This document shows, one piece after another, positions 13,576 to 25,757 of a DNA stretch of 64,000 nt. Below the pieces are notes generated by a model that was given only the letters and a program-made list of their open reading frames with translations, was not told the origin of the DNA and did not search any database. The translations under genes and the position numbers were made by a program. Source of the stretch: Liolophura sinensis (Eukaryota > Mollusca > Polyplacophora > Chitonida > Chitonidae). Location of the stretch: assembly GCF_032854445.1 (NCBI RefSeq), contig NC_088298.1, forward strand, positions 16,109,504 to 16,173,503. Direction: 5' to 3'. Position 1 is the stretch's first letter; every line of letters starts with the position of its first letter.

Positions 13576-13730
13576 TATACGCCCACCATTATGCGATTTT
13601 GTCCGTCCGTATCTGTGTTCAGGGTTAGTCCACGGTTGTCATGGTTACCAGATTGCCGTTTTTCTATCTATTCTATTTAAACAGATATGATTTCGTGTCC
13701 GCGCGATAACTTTAACTGTTTCCTGCAAAA
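13576..13730 (+). repeat. Probable dispersed-repeat fragment (gcgataacttt type)
   Basis: The combination ttatacgcccaccatta, tgtccgtccgtatctgtg and gcgcgataactttaac resembles, from memory, the end of a repeat common in marine invertebrates. Only one copy is in the window, so this is an impression that needs a library search. Confidence 0.35.
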
Positions 13731-13753
13731 CCAGTTTTCCACTCATAGGCGTT

Positions 13754-14017
13754 CACTGTAAAGATCACGAGGAGTGACTGCATTTGTGTAAAGTGTTAGT
13801 CTTTTGACACTTGCCAAACTGTTAAAATTCCAACTCCATTAAAAGTTGTTTAATCACCATCTTTAACAAAGACTTGGCATAGAGTTAAATATAATTAACA
13901 TTTTTATTCAGGTTGGAATATGAACACCTTTGAAGAGTGCTGAAACGTTAACACTTTAAAAACTGGTAGGTAATTTAACTCTTATAAATACATTTGATCC
14001 CCGTGATCTTTACAGTG
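13754..14017. mobile_element. Small inverted-repeat (MITE-like) element
   Basis: A 264-base segment bounded by inverted repeats of 19 bases: cactgtaaagatcacgagg at 13754-13772 and its near-perfect complement at 13999-14017 (one mismatch). A second, inner inverted match, taaagtgtta against taacacttta, lies further in. It has no coding capacity, as expected for a non-autonomous DNA transposon. The flanks do not give an unambiguous target-site duplication. Confidence 0.72.
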
Positions 14018-14738
14018 TTAAAGGTAACAATTTAGTTTAAGAGCTTTGCCGTCGTGGCAAAAAGGAAATCTTCAATTTCAAAAAGCACCCTGGTCAAACT
14101 AAGGTTGACAAGTTCTGCAATATCATTTTCAATTTAACAAGATCGAGGGATCAAAACTGAATTTCATATTGAAAGATAATTTCCTTATTGTTCATACAGA
14201 AGAAAGTTTCTTAGTGAGACAGACAATTGTTGAAAAAGACCAGGGCCCAGTTTCACAAAGATGTAATACATGTAAGATAATTGTGAAAGTACAAAAAGTC
14301 GTAATACAAATGTATTATAGAAAAATGTCGTGACACTGGATCCAGATTTTTTGGCTTAATACATAGGCAATCATGCCAAGCATCTAACACAGTTAACTTA
14401 CTAGAAGGATCTCCTGCAAATAACACTGAAGGACACGCAAAACTCTATATGTGGTATTTTTAAGTATTGTTCAGCAACGGAAGATATTCAAAAGGAGAAC
14501 CTTTCCCTCTTAAAATAATTCGGTATATTTTGTTCATTCTACCTTTAGCGTTGACGGTTTGTGACACACGGAGAAAGTTATCACATTGAAAACATCTTGT
14601 GCAAATGAATGTGACGTAAATATTAACCAAACTCTGGACCTAGAAAGGCATAAAGAAGATATCTTGATACTGTATTGTCAATTGGGTGGAGTCAATGTTT
14701 CAGACCTTCCTGATGCGTTCTAATAATGATAGATTTCG
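14018..14738. other. No gene recognised
   Basis: AT-rich sequence with no frame, repeat or RNA structure that I can support. Confidence 0.6.
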
Positions 14739-14970
14739 AACCTCCGTGACATAGGTGGTTAGCTTGCCAGTGCAGCACAATGACCCAGGAGCCGCCCACC
14801 AATACGTTCGGTGTGAGTTCAAGTGTGTCATGCTGTCTTTCCCTTCGATTGTACATGGGAAGCTCTTGCAGGAACCTGTGGATAGTCGTGGGTTTCCCCC
14901 GGGTTCTGTATGGTTCTTCCCACCGTTCACCGTTCTTGAGTATATCTTATAATCAAACAAATAAATCAAA
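14739..14970 (+). mobile_element. SINE-A, diverged, tail-side deletion
   Basis: The head (aacctccgtgacata, aatgacccagga), B box (gagttcaagtg) and core (gtcgtgggtttcccccgg) are recognisable. The part between the core and the tail is deleted, with only a stub (ttcttgagtat) and a tail of caaacaaataaat. No clean target-site duplication. An older copy than its neighbour at 15054. Confidence 0.85.
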
Positions 14971-15053
14971 TTCGTAACAGATTTAATTCGTCTGACATCC
15001 TCCTATGCAGACGACTCTTCCTTTATAAAGACGGAAAACAATAGAAGTAAGAA

Positions 15054-15324
15054 TTTATTTATTTATTTATTTGATTGGTGATTTACGCCGTACTCAAGAA
15101 TATTTCACTTATACGACGGCGGCCAGCATTATGGTGGGTGGAAACCGGGCAGAGCCCGGGGGAAACCCATGACCATCCGCAGGTTGCTGGAAGACCTTCC
15201 CACGTACGGCCGGAGAGGAAGCCAGAATGAGCTGGACTTGAACTCACAGCGACCGCATTGGTGAGAGGCTCCTGGGTCATTACTCTGCACTCGCGCGCTA
15301 ATCGACTGAGCCACGGAGGCCCCC
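15054..15324 (-). mobile_element. SINE-A, full length, with target-site duplication
   Basis: Well preserved on the minus strand from gggggcctccgtggctcag through A box, B box and core to gtacggcgtaaatcacc and a tail with several AAAT units. The direct repeat tagaagtaagaa flanks it exactly at 15042-15053 and 15325-15336. A short inverted copy of its tail and flank lies at 15866-15913. Confidence 0.95.
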
Positions 15325-15865
15325 TAGAAGTAAGAAATACTTTTTCTCTAGGGGAAGGTAATATGCGTAATACAACTGTTATGGCATGGACAAAAAAACT
15401 GTATTTTGTTATGTCTTCTCTTTCAGTCTGAAGCTTTGAGAAGTCCGTTGACATTTTCAATCCTATTACTTTACACTTAAACCTGTATGTATTTATATCA
15501 GTTCAAAAATAAATTAATCTTAGTTTTTCTTTCCTGATTTTCCTGAACGTGGAACGTTCTTTAGGGAAATGATCTTGGCATTATTGACTTGGAACGACTG
15601 TAATGCATGTCCCTTGCTATACCATATCTGTTTTGACGGCGTACTAAACAGGTGAAAATTTTAATGTATTTTCCTTTTTAAAGCGTACATTTAGTGGAAA
15701 TGGTTAATTATACATCTTAACTATAATAAACTAATCATATTTTATGCTGTCAGGAATCAAACTAAACTCGTTTATTGATGGGATTCTCGGATTCCAGGTT
15801 TAGAAATAATCATCGGTTGAAAAAAAGCAAAGCAAGACAGAGCAATTTATATCAACAGAACATAT

Positions 15866-15913
15866 ACCAATCAAATAAATAAATAAATTCCTACTTCTAT
15901 TGTTTTTCGTCTT
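15866..15913 (-). repeat. Inverted copy of a SINE tail plus its flank
   Basis: This 48-base stretch is the reverse complement of about 15028-15079, that is, the tail of the SINE at 15054 together with its left target-site flank. It has one AAAT unit fewer and two or three substitutions. The matching place in module D unit 2 (near 21945) lacks it, so it is an insertion in this copy. Confidence 0.85.
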
Positions 15914-17345
15914 GCGCGTTTACATTCTGGCAGAAAGTCAGAAATATATTGCCGGCGGGAAACTGAAACCTCGATGAACATATAGAGGTGACAAAAAGTA
16001 CGATAATAAAATTACATCAGCGGTCGCTAGTAATGTGCTCAACAGGCTTCCGCAAATAGATGTGAAAATGCCAAAAAACATTTTTCCTATATTTTCTGAA
16101 TAAATGGTGAAAGGGTGTTTTGTTTACAGATTTCGAAAATCCAATGGGATGCGTTACACAGGCCAAAAAAAAATCCGAAATTTTGATGGATACTTGATTT
16201 GAATGTCTGGTATTAGAGTCTCGGTTGCTCCACAATAATGACAGATTAGAGTTTTTATACCAACCTTTCGGATGACATAAAGTACTATTACGCATAAGGC
16301 CATCATCTGTAACTGTTATACAGGGCTCAGATTTCGCAACGGATCGATACTGTCTGACGCCTAGCCAACTCCATGAGTACGTTATGTCCATATTCGATCT
16401 CATTTAAAAGGCCTAGACAGATAATGTTTCAAACTAAAAAAACACAAACGTCTAGCACCATCGTTATATTGACATACACGAGTAGAAGGTAACAGAAATA
16501 AAGATAGCTCTAAATGTTGAAGCGAATATGGTGTTATTTTATGTATCAGGTTATAGTGCAGTCATTGTCAGGAATATAAGCTTAAACCGGATTGGAAATC
16601 ACACGTTTATGTACATGTATGTGTGTTAAAGCCTGTAAAATATACAGAGGCACATCGTCATCGAGGTTTAGTTCTCCCCCTAACAGTCCTTTCAGGGGAG
16701 ATAACCATTCTACCTTTTGTGTAGAAGAATGAAAGGGTTTCAGGATAACATGATAAATCTTCTAAATTGAAGCCTTCGTCTCCCAAAGTGAAGCGGACCT
16801 TAAGCTGGGGGTATCCAGCACCGGTCTAGACACTTCGGTGCTCTGCTCAAAGAACTTAATGATGCTCTGCACAATGGATCATCTTAGACACGGCAAAATC
16901 TCAAGAGGTCAACCTATTTATGTGGAATTCACTCTTACGTCCCTTACATATACATTTTCTCCTGGGTCACTTTTTTGTATGGGTGTTATCCAGCTTGGAT
17001 CGAATGAGCCTGTCTAAGCTTCTAGGAGGGCTTTATCAAGATTCAGATGTGGACAATTTATCGCAAGACCTTCTTAGCCTGTTAAATTTACCGCTGTGTC
17101 AAACTATTGGTTTCAAGGGATGATATACATCAACCGCATTCTGACAAAACGTCAGACAAAATACATGAAATTCCGCTCTCAAACTTGAGTGATGATCATG
17201 GTTTAGTCAAACTCTCTCAGAGATCATACGGAATCGCGAGCCACCTTGCATAATCTTGAAAATATAAAAAAAAGTACCTGATACTGATACTGATGATTTT
17301 TTTCGTTAGTGCTACTTCAGCAAAAGACTTACTTCAGGTGAAAAG

Positions 17346-17607
17346 GGGGCCTCCGTGGCTCAGTCGGTTAGTGCGCTAGCGCGGCGTAATGACCCAGGAG
17401 CCTCTCGCCAATGCGGCCGTTGTGAGTTCAAGTCCAGCTCATGTTGGCTTCCTCTCCGGCGGTAAGTGGGAAGGTCTTTCAGCAACCTGCGGATGGTCGT
17501 GGGTTTTCCCCGGGCTGTGCCCGGTTTCCACCCACCATAATGCTGGGCGCCGTCGTATAAGTGAAATATTCTTGAGTACGGCGTAAAACACCAATCAAAA
17601 AAAAAAA
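17346..17607 (+). mobile_element. SINE-A, full length reference copy with target-site duplication
   Basis: This is the clearest copy. It has ggggcctccg at the start, the A box tggctcagtcgg at 17356-17367, the B box gagttcaagtcc at 17424-17435, the conserved core, then gagtacggcgtaaaacacca and a poly-A tail instead of the usual AAAT repeats. The exact 12-base repeat tcaggtgaaaag flanks it at 17334-17345 and 17608-17619. The paralogous site in unit 2, near 23570, has no SINE. The head suggests pol III transcription and LINE-dependent mobilisation; both are inferred from family behaviour. Confidence 0.96.
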
Positions 17608-18950
17608 TCAGGTGAAAAGAATAAACCTCATCCAGCCAGGTAAACGTGCACTGAAATGCGACAAGCCGGGAACTCTCCCATTTGTGCCCTTTGAAACACA
17701 TAATACCCTTCTTGGTGAAACCTAATTCCATGTCCCAATGTCCTAATGTTTCTAATGTCCCATGTGAATTAGTCCCACGTCCAAAATACCCTGGTCGATG
17801 TTTCCGAAGTGCTCAGCAGAGTTGATTTTATATTTCAGGTTGTTTTGACAGCATTATTAGAGATGGTGTAAAATCACAATGTAGTAAGTTGGGACCAAAA
17901 GACTACATTCGGAATGTATACAACGGGACATCAAATCTGGCACATCAAATCTGACATTGGAGATATCTTTTAGGTTGATGCAATGTCAGTGGCGGCATAT
18001 ATTAACAAGAAGTCTGACTTTACAATGGAAACGTTTGAATTCCCTTTTTTCAGTGACAAGGAAATACAAGAACGGATTTTCAGGCTCATTTTTGATGGTA
18101 ATTATACCAGGTATACCAAATGTCTCTGCCCTATTTTTGTTGTTGTTGATTTTGCATGTTATTACTGTCTTGTCGAAATTAAAAACTCTGTCCATGTTTT
18201 ACCATACTATCGCCAGGATGTCGCTAACGTCCGGCCAACATGCCGCTAAACCGTCGTTAGTTCGTTCGCTTTTTCTTTATTCGTTTATTTATTTCCCTGA
18301 CCAGTACGCTACAGAATAGACACCATCAATCCCACTTATTGCTAGGCCTTACATTGTTGGAATCCCGCTTCTCGTGGAGTATAAACACATCAAATTTCAC
18401 CAGGTGTGGCTTTTGGCAATTCGACTGGTGATTATCGACGTGTCACGTGATAATGTTAAGACTTTTGCTAGATAATGACAACAGGCAGCATTTCAATTCG
18501 TTGATTATCTAGGGCGGCATTATCTAGGGTGGCATTAACATTAGCCGTCGTGTAATTAAATCTGAGGTGTTTTGTAGTCAAAAGTAAAAGTAACAAAGTG
18601 ATTATTTCAAGTCTGGTCAATAATGCTTCTTTGCTAACCTGACCTTGACCTCCACCTGGGTCAGCTCAGTCCACATCTGAGGCCAGAAAATGAGAGAATA
18701 ACCTTACCAGATGTGTCTCCCAAACGAGGAAATCTCGTGCTAACGCCTGAATGGAATTCATTTACACTTCGATATTCGGGTTTGATGCTGTTCTCACGAA
18801 CGTTTTATTATATGTTGGCGATCAAGATTTACGGGTACATGTGAAAGGAATTATTTGGATCTACAAAGACGAACAAGTTCTCCTTTCACGCCGCCTTTAC
18901 GACAAAAGGATAATTTCAATTTTGATATTGTAAATTATTCTTACTTGGAT

Positions 18951-20116
18951 AGCAATATACCAAAGGGTCCTGCATATGGGTCCTTGTAGCATTTGTCAGA
19001 TCTTGCTTTAACCTTCTTTAACCTGGGGCTAGGAGCCTTAAAGCTAACCATGCTCATTACATTAGCATGCTGTCTTTATGAACAGTTGTAATCAAAGCGC
19101 GACTGAGATATTTGTTTAATTGTTATTTGACCTGGAACTCATTCACGGACTACGAATTTGAACTTTGATATGGAATTCATGCCTGGAATATCCACTGTCT
19201 GCCCGGCATCATTGAAAACTGATGACCGCTTCTCTCTTGTGTGTTACCGGCTTTATTTCTTATTTGTATAATTTCTTTCATACCTCTGTCTTTGGGAGCT
19301 AATGTTAAACGTTGTTTTGGAAATGGATCTTGCGATTATCGTCTTGGAACGACGGACTACGAATGGTATATGAATGTCGGACATGACGCTTATATTTGTC
19401 ACACCTGGTGACAATCAGGTTATGAGAGAGGTTACGTGACTGATACAGAGGCTGTCTGATCGGGCTATGACTAGGGGTCCGAGCACGGTTTAGAATATCC
19501 TAATAATTAGAAATTTGATATTCAGATATTGATTAAAAGCACGGCCAAGCTTTTGTTAATCACTTTTTTTTTGTCTCAGAAGTGTTCCAAAGCAACAATT
19601 TCAGTCAGAACCCAACTTAAAATGAGAAGAAAATCACCTAAGCTTCATGTTTGTACAAGCTAATCTGGATGTTGCAAGATATCGTACCTTTCATTCTTTC
19701 TTTAAATCTTAAGTCAAAAAGAAATTACCTCCAACGCCACAACAGCGCCACGTTTTTAAGGGAGTTAAATGTCTCAGAATGCTGTACACGTTGTACTCAT
19801 GATAGAGTTTGTCTGTATTCAAATGTTACTCTGACAGTGAGCTTAACATTGCCAGATGTAGCTTTATTCAAAATGCCAATGAATCGCCGATGCGCCTGTC
19901 TCCCATAAAACAAACGCTCGTTATTGCTGAGTTCACCAAAAGGCCTAGTCATTTGACTCACATCAGTCTTATGGACAACGGACTGTGCGAAAATTATTCA
20001 ATGTCTAGTCCATGACTTACTAAATGTTTCAAGGAAGGATCATGTCTGCCGTTTAAATACATCAACAGAACCGTGTTAGATCAGACAAACGGCTCGTATA
20101 TAACAAACATGATTAG
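18951..20116. other. No gene recognised
   Basis: The link between modules F and E in unit 1. Frames at 19651-19908 and 19809-20015 overlap, have no domain, and are not maintained in unit 2. Confidence 0.5.
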
Positions 20117-21200
20117 CTAAGCAGACATTTGCCGGGGTATAACGTATCGACTGACCAGGGGTTTGTAGGCAGAGTGATAAAACAGACGACTGCCCACTAG
20201 ACCGGAAGAGATCGAAGGAACATAGAGATTATCATTGTCAAGTATTATACAATAGTTCATCAATCTGTATAGCTTTCTGAAAATAGACTGGTTTCCAGTT
20301 ATACGGTTTGGCCATCGATCCGGGTGTACATATGGACGCCAGTTGTAGCTGCCCGTTTGAAGATGTATTTTAGACGGATATAAAGGCCTGGTATAGTATG
20401 CAGAGAATCGAGACATAAACACTGGAAATTTCAAAATACCAGAACAGTTCTGTACATTCTGGAATAAACAAAAACGATACTTGGTCTGTTCCATTGCAAT
20501 AGAAGACATGGTTGCTGAGTAACAGGCAATCCAAATCAGAATCCTGATGAAAAAATGTTATTTTTTGGTTGAAATTACGTTTCTTAACTTTTAACATGAA
20601 CTTCATACCAAAACACAAATCAAGGTAAAATGTCATCTGAAAATTATCACTAAACACTTTGCAATAGTTATAACCATGGGATGATTTGTGTAAAAGACAA
20701 TTTCACTGTCTCTAATCGTTTTTCTTCTTTGCAAACAGAGAATTAAAAGAATATTCTTGAAAGATAGAAATATAATTCAAACGGTTGTGATAAAACATCA
20801 ATCTAATTTTCCTGATTATTTCAATCAAATTATGAAAAAGCTAAAAAAAAAAACCTCAAATGGAAACGTACCGTAGACAAGGAATTGCGTCTGTTTTGAA
20901 TAAAATTTGCCGAAAATAACACTGTATTTCTGTGAAGCTTTTAATACAGTTGGACTGAACGAATTAATCCGGGTATTTGTTTTACTGACAGAAACTCCAC
21001 GGAAGGGACGAAAAACGCGTTTGTCATCAGACTGCTGCAAAAATGTCTTCACCACTTCTAATGCTGCTTTCTGACTGTGAGCTGGGTATTGAGACTGGAA
21101 ACTACGATATGCACTGTTGTCACATGTAATTAGCACAAAGGGACATGATACACAATCAACATATGATACAACCCCATGACATCATATACAGGCGATCAGA
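20117..21200 (+). repeat. Module E, unit 1
   Basis: It opens with the strongly conserved E core (gaccaggggtttg, gagtgataaaacag, ccggaagagatc) at 20150-20215. It runs through aggcctggta near 20385 and acaaatcaaggtaaaatgtc near 20615 to the second E anchor, gtgaagcttttaatacagtt, at about 20930. The uninterrupted sequence at 20350-20390 corresponds to the site where unit 2 carries a Tc1 element. Frames here (for example 20117-20509 minus and 20825-21136 minus) are not conserved between copies. Confidence 0.8.
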
Positions 21201-21479
21201 TTTCTGAGTTTGCAAGATTATGAGAGCAAATATACTGTCGATTGAGCCCACAAACAGATATGAAACATTACTCAAGATGGACCATTTATTTGATTGCTTT
21301 CCTCCCTCTTTCTCTCCAAAACAGAAAACGTCTCAAATATTGCCTTCTACATATGTTCTACATTTACATTCAAATGATTTTGTTTACACTTCTAATAACC
21401 ACTGACTTCTAATAACTTAAAACTACCATCAGTGCAACTTTTTAAATTACTTGTGCTTATGCCATGGTGCTTAGTAAAT

Positions 21480-24400
21480 TGTCACTTGTTAAATATTTAA
21501 AATAAAATCTAAAAATCTTCTTGGAAAATGATCTTGGATATGATATTGTCCTGGAATGTCCATTTGTATGGTAATATTTAATTTGTTTATTATTTGATTG
21601 GTGTTCTACGCTATACTCAAGAATATTTCCCTTATATGACGGCAGCCAGCATTATGCTGGGAGGAAACCGCGCAGAGCCCGGAGGAAACCCACGACCGGA
21701 GAGGGAGCCAGCATGAGCTGGACTTGAACTAACAGCAACCGCATTGGTGACAGGCTGCTGGTTTATTACGCTGCGCTCGCGCGCTAACCAATGCATAATT
21801 ACAAACTAATCAAGTTTTAAACAGCATAAGCTGTCCGGAATTTTGGCGCACTGATCTCGTTTATGAAAAGTTTAAATCTTGATGGGATTCACGGTTTCAA
21901 AATTTATAAATAGATTTAATCGTCGGTTAAAAGAAAAGAATGTACAGACAATGCAATATATAATAACGAATTGACCTGAGAAAGCGATGGATATTTTGCC
22001 AGTGGAATACTGAATCCTTGGCGAGAAAATAAGGATGGCAAGAATAATAATGATGATAAAATGACATCAGACGTAGAGATGTAATGTTATTAACAGGATG
22101 CCTTCTAATGAAAATGTAAATATGCCAAAAATCCATTTTTTCTTAAATTTGTTGAATAAATAGTGTATATGTATTTTGTTGACAGATTTAGAAAGTCCCA
22201 TGCGATGCTTTAAACGGCCAAAAAAAAACACCGAAACTTTGATGGATAAGATATTTGTTTTAAATGTGTGACATAAGAGACTGGATTTCTCGTGAATAAT
22301 AGCAGATGAGGGATTTTCTATCAACATCTGGAACGACATGGGTACAGTTTCCCACAATGCCTCCAATTGCCTGTGCTAAAATGTTATACAGTGCTCAGAT
22401 TCATTGATGGATCGATGCTACGTAGCGTACAGCCAAATCAGAGAGGAAATCATGTCGACATTCAATAGCAGTTACAAACCCTTGACGAACAAACATTCCA
22501 AACACCTAGGACGGGTGAACGCCAGCATTATATTGAAATATACACCATGACTTTAACGTAAGACAAAGAAAACTGTGAATATTGGAACTAGCATGATTAT
22601 TTGTATATTTCGGGTTATAGTGCAGAAATTATCAGGAAAACAGGAAAACTTTAATCAGATTTACGTTTAGGCCTACAGGCTTAAACACATCTATGGGTAC
22701 ATTTGTTTTTAGCCTGTAAATGACTTTTGTTTATACATGTATTTACATGGCTTACATGCACATCGAGCACATTATCATCCAGGCTTAGTTTTCCCTCTAA
22801 CAGTCTGATCTTTAATCTTTTTTCCCTGTTTTATCTGATCTACCCCTTAGGAAGGAGAATGTAAGGGTTTATTATGCGTGATATAATATTTTATAACCAA
22901 AATAATAACGTTATGTTTCATAAATCCCCTAAACTGAAACCATCATCTCCCAAAGTCGAGCGATAACGTACCAAGTTCGAATCCAGCAGTGGTTTGCACT
23001 TGTTTCGGTATTGTTTTTGTTGTTGTTCAAAACTGCACGCTGTTCTTGACTGCAAATGTTTACCCCAGACACAGCAAAAGCCCAACAGATCTTCATTTTA
23101 TGTGGAATTCATTGCACGTCTCATTCATGTACCATTTCCTCTGGGAGACGTTCTTTGTATTGGTGTTATCCAACTTGGGTCGATTGAGCCAGTCTAAGCT
23201 TCTACGAGGGCTTTATCAAAAGCACCAAGATTTAGAAATCGAAGATTTGTAGTAAATCTATGCGTCGAAATGCATCGTAAGACTTTTTCGGTCTTATTTT
23301 AAACCTGTTATATTTATCACTGTCAAGTTTGTGCCGTCAAGGGCATAGTTATATCAGTCGAATTCTGCCAAAACGTCAGACAAAATACATCAAATTCAGA
23401 TATAAGACTTAAGTGATCATTATGGTTTAGCCACAATCTCTCCGAATCCATACAGAATCAGGAGTTACCTTGCATCATCTTAAAGCTGTGCCTTGACGAA
23501 TAGATTGTTAATTTAATCTTTGATATTTTAAATGCTTTCTTTATTACTATTTCATCAAAGGACTTACTTCTAGGCAAACTTGGTAAAAGACAAAAACCAG
23601 GGAGCTCTCCCACATGAGCCCGTTGAAACACACAAGGATCCTTCTTGATTAAAACCCGATTCTATCCTCAGTGGGAACTGTCCTCAAGTTTTTCCTACGT
23701 GATGCCTAGTAACACGTCAAAAATACCCTTGTCCACTGTGTGGACTTTACCGATGTTACTTAAGGGCTCTGAATTTAGTTTTCGTTTTTTTGGACAGCAT
23801 TCCTGGCGATGGTGTAATTAAATATTAACAATATATATCTTTATACATATCAGAATAGTGTACGCTGGTAAGTATGGACCATATTGAGAAAGTATGCCAT
23901 TAATGTTTCATCAAATGTTTCTACACCTGTATATTTAGATCGGAATAAAATTCTGATCAAGTTTACGTGCATAATGTGTGTCTGTGTAGTTCGAATCTGA
24001 CAATTAAAACCACTTTTAGGGGGCAAGGAAAAAGTCGACGTGAACTCACTATCAGTACACTATCAGTATGCTCCATAAGGCACACTTTACAATCCTAAGG
24101 TTTCATTTCCATTTATTCATTGGTCAAAAAAAAAAAAAATAGAAACCAAGTAGAAGTATTTCCACTTTTGAAATATTATATGTACTTAGCATACTAGGGT
24201 ATCATTTAAATGTGGTTTTCAAGTTTTAACTAGTTTCATTGTTTGTAGATGGCTATAAAAGCACCTGTTTCGTATATGTACTGAGTTTGGATGTTATGAT
24301 TCTCATATCGAAAGATAAATCTATTTCCAGGTTTAACCATGCTGTCGCCACGAAGTGGCTGACGTCCGGCCACTATGCCGTTTAACCTCCGTTAGTTCGT

Positions 24401-24900
24401 CCATTTATCTCTCCATTACTTTATTCTTTATTTATTTTACTGACGAGTACGTTAACCAAGAGACTCAGTCAATCTCTCCTGATGCTGTGCCTTGAAGTTG
24501 TTGGAATCCCCGTTCTCATGGGTTAAAACAGATCCAATTTCATTAAGTATGGCTTTTACTCACCCGACTGATGATTGACGTGTCGGGTAATAATTATCTG
24601 ACTTTTCCTAGGCAACGGCTTCATGAAGCAGCGTTTTGTCTCGTGGACATGCAGAAAGTTGTTTTGGAGGACATCCAGGGTGACATTGACATTACCCGTC
24701 GTGTAAATAAAGCTGAGCTTTTGGTGTCAAACAAAGTGATTATTACAATTAAATGACATGACCTCGACCTTGCTCAGCTCAGTCCACCTTTCACATTTGT
24801 TTCAAGCATGCAAAACTGTGCAGTATTTCTGATAAATTAAACGGTTGTAATTGTTTTAACTGTTCTTGTTTTGTGTTTGATGATTCTATAATGACCTTAA
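21480..24900 (+). repeat. Module D (with F-like end), unit 2
   Basis: Collinear partner of 15480-18950. Anchors are gaaaatgatcttgg at 21525, the 22080-22440 block, the gtggaattca block near 23100-23220, gtccggccactatgccg at 24368, and the F-like gctcagctcagtcc near 24770. It lacks the SINE found at 17346 and carries a different SINE at 21582. No gene recognised. Confidence 0.75.
21582..21795 (-). mobile_element. SINE-A, internally shortened
   Basis: Read on the minus strand: acc and A-box remnants, B box, core and a tail ending in AAAT-like repeats. A piece of the core is deleted between the B box and the gtcgtgggtttcc motif, and the first bases of the head are missing. Flanking repeats are unclear. 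Confidence 0.88.
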
Positions 24901-24970
24901 TCTCTAGGTTAAGAGCTAATACCGATGTTGTCCGATCCTATCTGTGTTCTTTCTTTTGAACGGGAGGCAG

Positions 24971-25020
24971 AAAAAACCAAAAAAAAAAACCAAACCCCCC
25001 CCCCCCCCAAAAAAAAAAAC
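24971..25020. repeat. Low-complexity A and C homopolymer tract
   Basis: Alternating runs of A and C, including a run of about 14 C between A runs. Such tracts slip during sequencing, so the exact length should not be trusted, nor should any frame that crosses it. Confidence 0.9.
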
Positions 25021-25481
25021 GGCCTCGTTCTTGTCAGTTTTCCGCAACTCCGGTCAACTAAATGACTCACATTTGCTTTGTGGAGTTCAGACATCAGACT
25101 GTGCGAAAATTATTCTTTGTCTGGTACATGACATGCAAAATGTTTCAGGATCTTCGCTGCCCTTTAAATCTGTCAACAGAACGGCGGTAGATCAGGAAAA
25201 AGGATTGTATATAACAAATATGATTAGTTAAGCAGATGTTTTCAGGGGTATGACGTATTGACTGACCAGGGGTTTGCAGCTTGCGTGAAAAAAACAGGTG
25301 ACTGCTCGCTAGACCTGAAGTGACATAGAGCATTAACATTGTCAGCTGTTATAGAACAGGACATCAACCTGTATAGCATTCTGTAAACAGATAAGTCTCT
25401 AGTGAGATGGTTCGGCCATCGATCGGGATTTACATGTGAATGACGATCGCAGAGGTGCCAGAGTAGCTGCCCGTTTGGAGA

Positions 25482-25511
25482 TAAACTACCAGGCAAAAGA
25501 AAGGTTTCACC
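25482..25511 (+). repeat. Left terminal inverted repeat of the Tc1 element
   Basis: Thirty bases that match the complement of 27006-27035 exactly. The leading ta is the insertion dinucleotide. Confidence 0.96.
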
Positions 25512-25757
25512 GTATTTTTTGTCATAAAAAAATAAAAGCGCGGTTCCGGATTTGATTCTAAGCAGGACATGGTGTATGACTGCATCGTTTCCTCTACCAG
25601 AACGCATCGTCACGAACGCAGCAATTGGAATTGTGAAATTGCGATAACATGCAAAACGTCCTTTTGAGGCATGGCTCGTTATGCACGTGCGGTAATGTTG
25701 CATAAATACTCTTGCTCGAAAGAGCAGACATTCAGTGACCGAAAAAACACCAACAGT

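Larger units (their letters stand above)
15480..18950 (+). repeat. Module D (with F-like end), unit 1
   Basis: It pairs collinearly with about 21480-24900. Shared anchors are gaaatgatcttgg near 15570, a fragment at 16040-16400 ending in a conserved ggatcgat, the block with gtggaattca at 16920-17050, gtccggccaacatgccg near 18230, and ctcagtccacatctgaggcc near 18665 (F-like). A 128-codon minus-strand frame at 16017-16403 is broken by indels in the other copies, so I do not call it a gene. Interrupted by a SINE and by an inverted SINE-tail copy. Confidence 0.75.

Noticed and set aside
15083-15460. 125-codon minus-strand frame that could be read as a protein
   Set aside because: Most of it is the SINE-A sequence read through. 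Very similar peptides appear wherever this SINE occurs (for example 12208-12405, 17389-17586, 54282-54491).
16017-16403. 128-codon minus-strand frame repeated in other D copies
   Set aside because: The copies at 22067-22366, 33098-33334 and 55651-55848 differ by indels that are not multiples of three, so the frame is not maintained. This is DNA-level duplication.
17346-17435. Possible tRNA gene (A box and B box present)
   Set aside because: The boxes are about 57 bases apart, no cloverleaf can be drawn, and the segment is the head of a SINE present in many copies.
17360-17731. 123-codon minus-strand frame
   Set aside because: Antisense read-through of the SINE at 17346-17607 with its flank; the SINE is missing from the paralogous site.
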